From assembly GCA_965231905.1 (NCBI GenBank), contig CBDDOO010000001.1, forward strand, positions 682,001 to 746,000: DNA of 64,000 nucleotides. The letters run 5' to 3'. Shown piece by piece: positions 15,813 to 23,222 of this stretch (the stretch's first letter is position 1; the number at the start of each line of letters is the position of its first letter). The translations under genes and the position numbers were made by a program. The stretch comes from G963663315 sp965231905 (lineage in GTDB: Bacteria; Pseudomonadota; Gammaproteobacteria; Arenicellales; Poriferihabitantaceae). Under the pieces are notes generated by a model. It was not told where the DNA came from. It saw only the letters and a program-made list of their open reading frames with translations, and searched no databases.

Positions 15813-16174
15813 TTTGTATCGACGCCTTCGCGCTCGCGCTCGTGGTCCGACTGGGTTTGCAGGACGGCGGCCACACATTCATCGAGTTCGCTGAATTCCT
15901 CGATCCCGGTGCCATACTGTTCGTGCGGTGTATAGAAAAACTGGGATTTGAAGCGGAAAAAGCCGGTTTTGAACACGACAAAACTGGCGCCGCGTTCATG
16001 CCAGAAAACTGTCGGGCAGGCTGTGGTTTCTTCAGGATCGTCCTTATCCAGGCTGAGGTCGCAATCAGCCAGTTGTATTTCCACGTCCTTTTTGTAGCGT
16101 TGGGTCAGCATTTCGCGGATACCATGCAGCTCGACGTCGGTAAATTCAGGTATGTGTTGCATGGGTTGTGCCAA
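15809..16174 (-). CDS. Conserved hypothetical protein upstream of pfp
   Basis: 121 residues, soluble, acidic, no signal peptide. The segment FTDVELHGIREMLTQRYKKD is followed by DVEIQLADCDLSLDKDDPEE and a compact core CPTVFWHERGASFVVFKTGF, then FRFKSQFFYTPHEQYGTG. No family name recognised. The stop overlaps the pfp start as ATGA, so the two are probably translated together, and a role tied to PPi-PFK or its substrate is possible. Confidence 0.7.
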   Translation of the reverse strand: MAQPMQHIPEFTDVELHGIREMLTQRYKKDVEIQLADCDLSLDKDDPEETTACPTVFWHERGASFVVFKTGFFRFKSQFFYTPHEQYGTGIEEFSELDECVAAVLQTQSDHEREREGVDTK

Positions 16175-16206
16175 GTCTTTGTGTTCGTAAATTCATTATA
16201 TTCTGG

Positions 16207-16434
16207 TTATCTGCGATGGGCCACGAATTCTTGCGCCGTCAACCCGATATCGCGAGCAATACGGCGTAGCAGAATTGGTGACAGGTCACGACCGCCATGC
16301 ACTGGAACTGTCGTTGCCCGGCCATCAATATGGCGAAAGCGTTTGTGCGAACCGCGCTGGCGGACTTCTTCGAAGCCCAGGATTGAGAGGATGACAATGA
16401 CCTCTCGTGGTTTGAGAACAGGAGTGCGAGTCAC
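16207..16434 (-). CDS. hicA: HicA-type mRNA interferase toxin
   Basis: 75 residues. Family pattern: KPREVIVILSILGFEEVRQR, then GSHKRFRHIDGRATTVPVH with the catalytic histidine in G-S-H, then LRRIARDIGLTAQEFV. HicA proteins carry a double-stranded-RNA-binding fold and cleave mRNA until bound by HicB. It starts 8 bases after the hicB stop, in the order antitoxin first and toxin second, the reverse of the most common arrangement. Confidence 0.9.
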   Translation of the reverse strand: MTRTPVLKPREVIVILSILGFEEVRQRGSHKRFRHIDGRATTVPVHGGRDLSPILLRRIARDIGLTAQEFVAHRR

Positions 16435-16442
16435 ACCCGGTA

Positions 16443-16928
16443 TCAGTCTACCACGACAACCTGCGTACCGACGAACTCCCCGACCATCATTGCAGGTATG
16501 TCGTCATCGAAAATCATAGCAATGACTTCTTTAAGATTGTTGTTGAGTTCTTCAAGCGTCTCGCCCTGACTTTGGGCGCCGGGAAGTCCGGGGACGTAGC
16601 CGACATAGAGTTTTGTGTCTGGGCAGCGTTCGACAATAGCGGTGTGGATTTGGGGATTCGAGCAGTTTGAGGTATTCGGTTCCCGTTTGCCTGAATGAGG
16701 GATTATCCAGCGAGAATATTTCCCATCAGATTGATAAGCATGCGGCAGCTTTCCTGTACGCAATAAATTACGAAGTGGCAAACCTGGGCTGCGGATGTCA
16801 TCGCGAAGAAGTCCCTTTTCTTCAAGAAGCGTGTTTGCTTCACGGGGGGCAATGTCTCGCTTTCCTGTTTCTGTCAGAAAGTTGTCCAGACATTCAATAA
16901 TCGCTTCAATATCAACACTCTCTTTCAT
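16443..16928 (-). CDS. hicB: HicB-type antitoxin with extra N-terminal domain
   Basis: 161 residues. Residues 94-161 are a normal HicB partial RNase-H-like domain: IHTAIVERCPDTKLYVGYVP, GLPGAQSQGETLEELNNNLK, ending EFVGTQVVVV. Residues 1-90 are an added domain (REANTLLEEKGLLRDDIRSP, then GLPLRNLLRTGKLPHAYQ and RWIIPHS). It looks like a small helical module ending in a strand and is not part of ordinary 65-75-residue HicB proteins of this kind. It probably replaces the DNA-binding C-terminus that other HicB proteins carry; that is inference. Confidence 0.85.
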   Translation of the reverse strand: MKESVDIEAIIECLDNFLTETGKRDIAPREANTLLEEKGLLRDDIRSPGLPLRNLLRTGKLPHAYQSDGKYSRWIIPHSGKREPNTSNCSNPQIHTAIVERCPDTKLYVGYVPGLPGAQSQGETLEELNNNLKEVIAMIFDDDIPAMMVGEFVGTQVVVVD

Positions 16929-17105
16929 TGTTTTCGTTCGTTCAGTATGCAGATAATTTCATGTACGTTATGCCATGCACACACTCACTAAAGCACATCC
17001 AATCGTATCAGCCATCCTGTGGTATGTCCATCAAAATCAGGCGTTGCAGGGTAGAACTTCCTGTGAGCGCAAGTTGTATGTGCGGAGCCTGACCTGAAAG
17101 TGAAG

Positions 17106-18653
17106 TCAGTCAAGTGGCGTGGCGTGTTGATTGGATGGTCTTGTTCGATATTGTTGTTTTGGTTCCATGAGTAACGCCATCTGCCGCTCAGGTTCACCAT
17201 GCACTCTGGCATGAATGTGATTTTCCAGTTCATTCTGTCTTCCAAGCTCTTTCGCCAATTCAAAGAATGAAATTCTGCGAAGCACATCAATAGTCACGGG
17301 TCTCTTGGAATCCATGAAAACAAGTGAACGCAAAAATTCTAAAGCTGGTCGAGAAGACAGGAGCTCATATAAAAGTTGAGCTTCTTCTTCCGACTGACAC
17401 GGAATCGAATAGCAAGTGTCGTCAACCATCACGGGACGGCCTTCAATCGGAGGCACCACAACGAAAGCAAAAGATTTGTAGAAACCGGATATAGCCACCT
17501 TCCACGGTGCGAATGAATAAGATCCGATTCCGAACACAGAGAATTGAGGGCGGTTTTTGTAGATGGAGCTTCGCCGACCATCTAACAGTTCGCTGTGGCG
17601 CACCAGATAGTCCCAGGTTGATGGGGCTTGTGTCTTGACTATGGAAGTGTCATCGCCAGTATGAAATTGAGTCACTAGAACATACTTGCGAATATCAGCC
17701 CTGCCGTTACCAAGATCAGACGACTTTAGAAGAGGGTATATAAACTCATCTTCCAGTTCGACAGACTCACCAAAGCCATTGCACAGCCGTTCTCCATCAA
17801 GACTAAATTCCATAATCTTTGCAGCATCATGCTTGATGCCGGATCGCCAGGTATAGGAAAATGACCCCCCATCCAGATTTTGGCGCCGCCGATAAGTATC
17901 TATATCGGAAACCAAATCGCCATAAATGAAACCGAAGACTCTCGAATCCGAGTCCAAATCAAGGTCGGTATAAGTCGTCGCTGTCCGATCATTTGTTATT
18001 TTTCCAGTAGTTGTAAACAGACAGGCATCCACTGCGACACCAAATGCTGCTTTCGCATCAATATGGAATAGTTTTGATGCTTCCCGCCCTCCATCCGTCT
18101 TCCAGAAGTGTCGTAGAACTTTACGCGCTGTCATGGTCTTGCAGAGCATTGCGAGAGTCCCTTCTGTGGGCAATGCTTCAATCAGTCGAATCAGCATCCA
18201 TTCGGCTATATCAAAGTTCGACTTTCCAGTGCAGGCATCAAAACCACGCAACCGTTGGAAATTTGTCTTCTTCGGGAGATTTTGGCTACCCAACTGGCCC
18301 AGACCGGAATTGGTAACCCAGGGTGGATTCCCGATAACCAAAATCCGCGACTGCCCGCTCTTTTTCAGATTGACCCTCCAATCCTCTGTAAAGAAGTCGC
18401 AGTGGTAAAATTCAACTCCCGAACTTTCAAGAGTCAGTGAGGCTCGATCAACATACTCCTGGTTGATCTCGTAAGCTTCATAACGTGGTTCATCACCCCA
18501 ATATTGCACGGAAGCCTTCAGGAACGCTCCCAAACCCGCCGTCGGCTCAACAACGACATCCGGTTTTCCGAAAATCCCGGAAACCAAAGCGACAACCTGC
18601 GTTGCCAATTCATCAGGGGTCTGAAAATCTCCAAATTCCTTCCTGACGCTCAT
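17106..18653 (-). CDS. Adenine-N6 DNA methyltransferase of a restriction-modification pair
   Basis: 515 residues. SAM-binding motif I VVEPTAGLGAFLKA at about residues 34-47, acidic residue of motif II in YEAYEINQEY, and catalytic motif IV NPPW at 109-112 (VIGNPPWVTNSGLGQLGSQN). The order I-then-IV with NPPW is that of gamma-type N6-adenine methyltransferases. The C-terminal half would carry the target-recognition region (SVFGIGSYSFAPWKVAISGF motif). The start overlaps the stop of the endonuclease gene (ATGA). It methylates its recognition site to protect host DNA; the site cannot be read from sequence. Confidence 0.88.
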   Translation of the reverse strand: MSVRKEFGDFQTPDELATQVVALVSGIFGKPDVVVEPTAGLGAFLKASVQYWGDEPRYEAYEINQEYVDRASLTLESSGVEFYHCDFFTEDWRVNLKKSGQSRILVIGNPPWVTNSGLGQLGSQNLPKKTNFQRLRGFDACTGKSNFDIAEWMLIRLIEALPTEGTLAMLCKTMTARKVLRHFWKTDGGREASKLFHIDAKAAFGVAVDACLFTTTGKITNDRTATTYTDLDLDSDSRVFGFIYGDLVSDIDTYRRRQNLDGGSFSYTWRSGIKHDAAKIMEFSLDGERLCNGFGESVELEDEFIYPLLKSSDLGNGRADIRKYVLVTQFHTGDDTSIVKTQAPSTWDYLVRHSELLDGRRSSIYKNRPQFSVFGIGSYSFAPWKVAISGFYKSFAFVVVPPIEGRPVMVDDTCYSIPCQSEEEAQLLYELLSSRPALEFLRSLVFMDSKRPVTIDVLRRISFFELAKELGRQNELENHIHARVHGEPERQMALLMEPKQQYRTRPSNQHATPLD

Positions 18654-19303
18654 AGTACATCAATTCCTGTAACGCTTCCGGCTTTCTGAATGACGCGGCC
18701 ATACTGAAGCCGCCACTGGAGTGCGTTTGAGATCGTCAGGTATCCGATTTGTGGTGGGTGCGTGAGCACTTTTTCCGCAAGCGCTTGTGCCTGAATATCG
18801 TCCAGAGGAAGCATCCGCTCTCTGAAAAAAGCGAGAACATCATCGGCATTCCCGTCATTTTCAATGATTTGGATGAGGCCGGACGTGGTTTGGAAATCAG
18901 CGGTTCGTACTTGGTCTACAAAAACGGTGTGCTGGATATTCAGTCGTCCGGTCCTCGTTTCATCGTCATCCGACTTCTCATAAACGAAAACAAGTAAGTT
19001 GTAGCCGAGGCCATATATTTTTTGTTGCGCTGATTTGAAAGGGCATGAGGATTGAGGTTGTCGGACACTTGTTACTTTGATGTCAACTTCGAGGTCAGGA
19101 AAATCAATCCCTTTTGCTGTGGAGCCTTCGGTGTATTGATATTTCGTATGAAGATATGCCTGAAATTTATGCTCCAGATAGGTGCCGACAGCCTTCCCGT
19201 CGGTTACTCCAAACAAAGCCGGTTCCAGATGGGTGGATTCTCGGAGCGAGAAATCTGTGGCTTCGGATTTAAGGAGTGGTATTGTCAGTGTGCCTGGAGG
19301 CAT
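18650..19303 (-). CDS. Restriction endonuclease, type II partner of the adjacent methyltransferase
   Basis: 217 residues. GTYLEHKFQAYLHTKYQYTE, then GSTAKGIDFPDLEVDIKVTS contains an acidic residue followed by D74-I-K76, consistent with a PD-(D/E)XK nuclease core with E44 as an additional candidate ligand. The C-terminus PPQIGYLTISNALQWRLQYG matches a family I remember only from R-M operons. The endonuclease is the upstream gene and overlaps the methyltransferase by four bases. That is an unusual order for control, because the nuclease would be made first. Confidence 0.8.
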   Translation of the reverse strand: MPPGTLTIPLLKSEATDFSLRESTHLEPALFGVTDGKAVGTYLEHKFQAYLHTKYQYTEGSTAKGIDFPDLEVDIKVTSVRQPQSSCPFKSAQQKIYGLGYNLLVFVYEKSDDDETRTGRLNIQHTVFVDQVRTADFQTTSGLIQIIENDGNADDVLAFFRERMLPLDDIQAQALAEKVLTHPPQIGYLTISNALQWRLQYGRVIQKAGSVTGIDVL

Positions 19304-19358
19304 GGGTTTTCTTTTTGTTATGATGCGTCAGTGCTGTTCCAGAGTGCGGATGCCGCCC

Positions 19359-19763
19359 TTAAGACTTAGGTGGAACGAATGGCCGCATAATAAAATCATC
19401 ATTCAATTCCAATTCGCGAATAGACACTTTCGCGGCCTTCGCCATCGCTTTAATGAGGCTCACTATGTTGTCGGGCAATCGCTCAGTTTGGCCAAGTTCT
19501 TCGTGCATTTTTCTGAGTGCTGAAATGACTTGAGGATGTTCTGCATACGCCACGAACACTTCGTTCAACGCGATGAAAGGTTCGCCCTTACTTTCCCGGA
19601 ACTGACCGGTCAAGACGTAGCGGTTACCGACAAAACGTCGGAGAACATCACGCTTTATCTCAAATTTTGTGTGTTGGCTATTCAGGTAAAAAGAAACACA
19701 AGTCGCAAGCAAGCCAGAAAGCAAAGCAGAGATCAGTATCATCAAGGTTTGTTGAACAGACAT
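19359..19763 (-). CDS. Small membrane-anchored protein beside the R-M pair (DUF6680-like)
   Basis: 134 residues from the ATG at 19763, which has a GAGAG ribosome-binding site; the longer open frame upstream looks non-coding. An N-terminal membrane helix (MILISALLSGLLATCVSFYL) is followed by a cytoplasmic helical part. The motif FIALNEVFVAYAEHPQVISA resembles a family found in defence neighbourhoods. It is transcribed toward the endonuclease, 55 bases away, and is likely cotranscribed with it. Function unknown. Confidence 0.6.
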   Translation of the reverse strand: MSVQQTLMILISALLSGLLATCVSFYLNSQHTKFEIKRDVLRRFVGNRYVLTGQFRESKGEPFIALNEVFVAYAEHPQVISALRKMHEELGQTERLPDNIVSLIKAMAKAAKVSIRELELNDDFIMRPFVPPKS

Positions 19764-19875
19764 TGAACTCTCGTCTATTGGATGTGATTGATGCGACCGG
19801 GAAATCGGATGCTGCATTGGTGTTATTCTGAATGAAGTATAGCATAGCTCCTGCCCCGAAACACTTGACGGAAGG

Positions 19876-20781
19876 TCAGTAAAACGATTCTTCTCCGTCA
19901 GGCCGGGTCTTGAATCGCTTGTGCGACCAGAAGTATTGGGCAGGCGCATTGGCGATCAGGTCTTCGATGGCCCGGTTCATAGCGCTGGCGTCCTCAAGCG
20001 CATCGCCGCAAGGATAATCTTTTAGCGGAGGGTGAAAAATGACTTCTATTCCCGCCCCGAAACTTTTAATCCTGGCCATGCAGGGGATTACTTTTGCCCG
20101 GGTTGTGGCGGCAATCTTGTTCAGGGATGGAAGGGTAGCCGTGCGGATGCCATAGAAGGATGCGAATACGCCTCTTTCTTCGCCAGGGTCCTGGTCCGGC
20201 AGGTAATAAAATGGGGCGCCATTGCGGATGGATTTGATCAGGCTGCTGGAAATTCCCTTGGAACTGTACATGGCGTCACCGAAGCGGGTGCGGCGTTTCA
20301 GCATGAACCGCTCCATGAACGGGTTTTTGTGTTTCTGATAAATACTCACCATATTGAATTGGCTGAACAGGAGTCCGCCGAGGAATTCCAGGCAGCAAAA
20401 ATGCGGGACCAGCAGAATAACGTTTTCGCCCTTTGCCAGATGGTCATCGAGAATCGCCCGATTTCTGAATGTGGTAATGGCGGCCAGCCGCTTTGCAGGC
20501 GCCCACCATGCCCAGGATATCAACAAAAAACCCGTCGCCATGGCATGGAAATGGGCTCTCGCAAGGTTTCTGGTATCCTTATCCGAAAGGCCGGGGAAAC
20601 AAAGCCTGAGATTGATTCTGGTGATGCGGCGTCTTGACCGGTAAAGCCAAAAGGCGATCTCGCCTACAGTCACGCCAACCGCATGGACCACCCTGAACGG
20701 GGCAAGACTGAAAAGCCACAGTAACCCCAGGGATATTCGAATCGGCAAATTCCGGATGGATGGGAGCGCGGGGAACGCCAT
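19876..20781 (-). CDS. lpxL: Lipid A late acyltransferase (LpxL/LpxM family)
   Basis: 301 residues. One N-terminal membrane helix is followed by the lysophospholipid-acyltransferase core with the HX4E active-site motif H127-E132 (VPHFCCLEFLGG). Further family blocks are VSIYQKHKNPFMERFMLKRR, YYLPDQDPGEERGVFASFYG and the C-terminal QYFWSHKRFKTRPDGE. It adds a secondary acyl chain to Kdo2-lipid IVA at the inner membrane. LpxL and LpxM cannot be separated confidently by eye. The gene separates the R-M island from the transposon. Confidence 0.88.
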   Translation of the reverse strand: MAFPALPSIRNLPIRISLGLLWLFSLAPFRVVHAVGVTVGEIAFWLYRSRRRITRINLRLCFPGLSDKDTRNLARAHFHAMATGFLLISWAWWAPAKRLAAITTFRNRAILDDHLAKGENVILLVPHFCCLEFLGGLLFSQFNMVSIYQKHKNPFMERFMLKRRTRFGDAMYSSKGISSSLIKSIRNGAPFYYLPDQDPGEERGVFASFYGIRTATLPSLNKIAATTRAKVIPCMARIKSFGAGIEVIFHPPLKDYPCGDALEDASAMNRAIEDLIANAPAQYFWSHKRFKTRPDGEESFY

Positions 20782-20874
20782 TATTCATCAAACCTGAGTT
20801 TTAACCTTAAATAACACTGGATTAAGTGTTAGAATCCGCCCGCCCGTTACCATACTACATCCCGGCATTTTACA

Positions 20875-20882
20875 TAAATTAT
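20875..20882. repeat. Left target-site duplication TAAATTAT
   Basis: The eight bases directly outside the left terminal inverted repeat are identical to the eight outside the right one (23223-23230). Eight base pairs is the usual duplication length of IS1595-family elements. The exact match suggests a recent insertion. Confidence 0.95.
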
Positions 20883-20909
20883 GGGAATTATATACTTGAC
20901 GATCCCAAA
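20883..20909 (+). repeat. Left terminal inverted repeat, 27 bp
   Basis: Begins GGGAATTATATACTTGAC and ends GATCCCAAA. It is identical over 27 bases to the reverse complement of 23196-23222. It contains a GATC at 20901-20904 and supplies the -35 box of the transposase promoter. Confidence 0.95.
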
Positions 20910-20924
20910 ATATACTGATACAAT
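20896..20924 (+). promoter_or_regulatory. Sigma-70 promoter of the transposon operon
   Basis: TTGACG (20896-20901), a 17-base spacer, then TACAAT (20919-20924): five of six matches at each box with optimal spacing. The -35 box lies within the terminal inverted repeat. A Shine-Dalgarno AGGGGA (20938-20943) sits five bases before the transposase ATG, and a GATC overlaps it (20942-20945). Confidence 0.8.
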
Positions 20925-20948
20925 TCAGCTTCAACATAGGGGATCGCC

Positions 20949-21857
20949 ATGAATTTAATACAGTTTACTAAAGAGTTCGCCACAGTGGAAGCCTGCATTA
21001 AGCACTTGGAGAAAGTGCGCTGGACAGATGGGGCGTATTGCCCACATTGCGGGGGTTGCGAAAAAATCTATCATTACAGCGATGGCATTCGGCATAAATG
21101 CGGAGATTGCAGGCGCGTATTCCGCATTATAACCGGCACTATCTTTTCCGACAGTCCTATCAAATTACTGCCGCAATGGTTTGCGGCGATCTGGCTGGAT
21201 ACTTGCCATAGCAAGGGAATATCCAGCTTGCAGTTATCCAAAGACATAGGGGTTACTCAAAAAACCGCTTGGCACATGTTACAGCGCATCCGACACGCGG
21301 CTGGAAACAATGAAACGGGGATGCTTGGGGGCGATGTTGAAATTGATGAAACCTATATCGGTGGCAAGGAGAAGAACAAACACGCCAACAAACGCACTGC
21401 TGGTACGCAAGGCCGGAGCACCAAAACAAAAACGGTTGCCTTTGGCATGAAAGAGCGCGGTGGCAAAGCCAGGGTATTTCAGGTTAAGGGCGCCAGTGCA
21501 GCCCACATAATGCCGCCAACGCTTCGCAATGTCGCGCTTGGAACACGGATTCACGCAGATGACAACCGGGGGTATTCAGCGCTTGACAGCTATTATGCGC
21601 TGGATCGCGTCAATCACAGTCGTGGTGAGTATGTACGCGGTGATACGCATACAAACGGCATTGAAAGCCTGTGGTCTATGGTCAAGCGGGCATATATCGG
21701 CATTCATCACTTTTGGAGCATCAAACACACGCAACGCTACCTTGATGCTTGCGCTTTCCGCCAGAACACAAAGGACGATAAACCATTGGACAGAATTTCA
21801 ACCCTGCTTGATAATGGGATGTCTGTCAGCCTTCCCTATAAGGAGTTGGTATCATGA
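20949..21857 (+). CDS. IS1595-family (ISXO2-like) DDE transposase
   Basis: 302 residues. N-terminal zinc ribbon with C31-x2-C34 and C51-x2-C54 (CPHCGGCEKIYHYSDGIRHK, CGDC), then TGTIFSDSPIKLLPQWFAAI. The catalytic domain has D133 (GGDVEIDETYIGGKEKNKH), D204/D205 (THIHADDNRG-type motif at 201-210) and E239 (HTNGIESLWSMVKR). These are the marks of the IS1595/ISXO2 family. It cuts at the 27-bp ends of this element. The stop overlaps the methylase ATG (ATGA). All key residues are intact, so it is probably active. Confidence 0.95.
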   Translation: MNLIQFTKEFATVEACIKHLEKVRWTDGAYCPHCGGCEKIYHYSDGIRHKCGDCRRVFRIITGTIFSDSPIKLLPQWFAAIWLDTCHSKGISSLQLSKDIGVTQKTAWHMLQRIRHAAGNNETGMLGGDVEIDETYIGGKEKNKHANKRTAGTQGRSTKTKTVAFGMKERGGKARVFQVKGASAAHIMPPTLRNVALGTRIHADDNRGYSALDSYYALDRVNHSRGEYVRGDTHTNGIESLWSMVKRAYIGIHHFWSIKHTQRYLDACAFRQNTKDDKPLDRISTLLDNGMSVSLPYKELVS

Positions 21858-22660
21858 GCCAGGTTATCCCATTTAACAAGGTTCTGGGGCACACAATACG
21901 GCCTTATCTGAACAAAGCTCCTGCCACACCATTTGTTAAGTGGGCAGGAGGGAAACGCGCCTTGATTCCGGCCATCGCAAAACACTTTCCCGATCACATC
22001 GGGACATATTGGGAACCGTTTGTTGGAGGGGGCGCGGTGTTCTTCACAATGGCAGATCGTATAGATAGGGCGATATTGTCAGACATGAACGAGGAATTGG
22101 TAATTGCTTATCAGGTGGTCAAGGGTCAGGTGGATGACTTGATAGATTCCCTGCGTAACCATGAGCGGAACCACAAACAAGATGAGGGGTATTTTTTACG
22201 GGTTCGGGCACAGGAACCGCAATCCGCTTTGGAAATTGCATCCCGGTTTATCTATCTCAACAAAACCTGTTTTAATGGCCTGTATCGCGTCAACAAGTCT
22301 GGTAAATTCAACGTCCCGAAGGGCAAGTATAAAAACCCTTCCATTTGCAACGAGGATGGTCTACGGGCAGCCAGTAAGGTTTTATCGAAAGCAACAATCC
22401 GGGTTGGTGATTTCGATACGGTAGTTCAACTCGGAGCAGATGACTTTGTTTATTGCGATCCACCTTATGATGACTGTTTTACCGATTACCAGGCCGGAGG
22501 GTTTGGCACAAGTGACCAGGAGCGTCTGCGTAAAATGATTGATGTTTGGGTTGAACAGGGCGCTATGGTAATGGCCAGCAATGCAGATACGCCCTTAATC
22601 AGGCGTATCTATCGGGGGGGGGGGGGGGGGGCAAGCCAAGTACATCTTACACGAGGTTGA
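21854..22660 (+). CDS. Dam-type (D12 class) DNA adenine methylase, out of frame at an 18-G tract
   Basis: As written the gene gives 268 residues. Motif X FVKWAGGKRAL (27-37), motif I YWEPFVGGGAVFF (52-64) and motif IV DPPY (202-205, in DFVYCDPPYDDCFTDYQAGG) define a Dam/DpnM-type N6-adenine methyltransferase. At 22614-22631 eighteen G residues shift the frame and the protein ends after nine foreign residues (ASQVHLTRG). In the next frame the expected C-terminus continues: AKYILHEVEAPRHISAKAES, then RNDATELIITSYSDHG, with a stop at 22743-22745. Seventeen or twenty G would join the two. This suggests phase-variable expression, currently off; a sequencing error in the homopolymer is the alternative. 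Confidence 0.88.
   Translation: MSQVIPFNKVLGHTIRPYLNKAPATPFVKWAGGKRALIPAIAKHFPDHIGTYWEPFVGGGAVFFTMADRIDRAILSDMNEELVIAYQVVKGQVDDLIDSLRNHERNHKQDEGYFLRVRAQEPQSALEIASRFIYLNKTCFNGLYRVNKSGKFNVPKGKYKNPSICNEDGLRAASKVLSKATIRVGDFDTVVQLGADDFVYCDPPYDDCFTDYQAGGFGTSDQERLRKMIDVWVEQGAMVMASNADTPLIRRIYRGGGGGASQVHLTRG
22614..22631 (+). repeat. Homopolymer of 18 G within the methylase gene
   Basis: Uninterrupted run of 18 G after TATC. Runs of this length slip readily during replication. With C plus 17 G the reading frame passes through as Arg, five Gly and Gln-Ala-Lys-Tyr; with 18 G it exits to a stop at 22658-22660. Confidence 0.9.
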
Positions 22661-22737
22661 AGCGCCGCGACATATTAGCGCGAAAGCTGAAAGCCGGAAT
22701 GATGCCACAGAGCTTATTATTACCAGCTATAGCGATC

Positions 22738-23193
22738 ATGGCTAGGGGTGCGCGAGCAAACCGGCGCGGTCGAACGCTTGAGAATGCAATAAACGATCTT
22801 TTGAGTGAAGACTATCAGAGGGTGACTTCTGCCAGATTCTTTGCCCTTCGGGATTTGCGCCAGCCAATTTATGCCGAACAGTGCGTAATTGGCCGTGATA
22901 TTTACAGCAAAAACAGGCGGGTAGACTTTATCCTGTATCATCCGCAACGCTGGCCTGATTGTCTGGTCATACAATGCAAGTGGCAAGCATCCAGTGGAAG
23001 CATTGAGGAGAAATATCCGTTTGAAGTGCTGTCGATCCAGTTAAACGAGTTCCCTACCATCATTGTTCTGGATGGTGGCGGGTACACTAAAGGATCTGAA
23101 ATGTGGCTGAAAGGGCAGGCAGGAAAGAACAAACTGCTACACGTCTTGAGTCTGGGAGAAATAAGCCGTTTCCACAGTCAAGGCCGAATTTAG
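22738..23193 (+). CDS. PD-(D/E)XK-superfamily nuclease, passenger of the transposon
   Basis: 151 residues from the ATG at 22738, which overlaps the restored methylase stop (22743-22745). A TTG at 22657 gives a 178-residue alternative and overlaps the off-frame TGA. Candidate catalytic residues: E15 (GRTLENAI), D63 (NRRVDFILYH) and Q79-C80-K81 (CLVIQCKWQ), i.e. a D-x15-QxK variant of the PD-(D/E)XK core. Then a helix-strand region (PFEVLSIQLNEFPTIIVLDG) follows. It is likely a restriction-type or DNA-processing nuclease paired with the methylase. No good ribosome-binding site precedes 22738, so its translation probably depends on coupling. Confidence 0.75.
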   Translation: MARGARANRRGRTLENAINDLLSEDYQRVTSARFFALRDLRQPIYAEQCVIGRDIYSKNRRVDFILYHPQRWPDCLVIQCKWQASSGSIEEKYPFEVLSIQLNEFPTIIVLDGGGYTKGSEMWLKGQAGKNKLLHVLSLGEISRFHSQGRI

Positions 23194-23195
23194 AC

Positions 23196-23222
23196 TTTGG
23201 GATCGTCAAGTATATAATTCCC
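23196..23222 (-). repeat. Right terminal inverted repeat, 27 bp
   Basis: TTTGGGATCGTCAAG onward to AATTCCC, the exact reverse complement of the left end, with a GATC at 23201-23204. It begins two bases after the nuclease stop codon. Confidence 0.95.

Larger units (their letters stand above)
20883..23222 (+). mobile_element. Complete IS1595-type transposon carrying a methylase-nuclease pair
   Basis: 2,340 bases bounded by 27-bp perfect inverted repeats and flanked by an 8-bp direct duplication. It holds three overlapping plus-strand genes: transposase (20949-21857), Dam-type methylase (from 21854) and PD-(D/E)XK-like nuclease (to 23193). The last stop lies two bases from the right repeat, so the element is extremely compact. 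Plain IS1595 elements are roughly 0.7-1.1 kb. Some members of the family are known to carry passenger genes; the pairing here with an interrupted homopolymer tract is notable. The element inserted between lpxL and an SLC13-family gene and breaks neither. Confidence 0.95.

Noticed and set aside
19764..19949. N-terminal extension of the small membrane protein up to 19949
   Set aside because: The extra 62 residues lack protein-like character and overlap lpxL; the ATG at 19763 has a ribosome-binding site and precedes a membrane helix.
22614..22631. Poly-G run as a sequencing gap or vector artefact
   Set aside because: Flanking sequence continues the same methylase domain on both sides with a simple frame offset. 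A length error is still possible and is stated in the finding.
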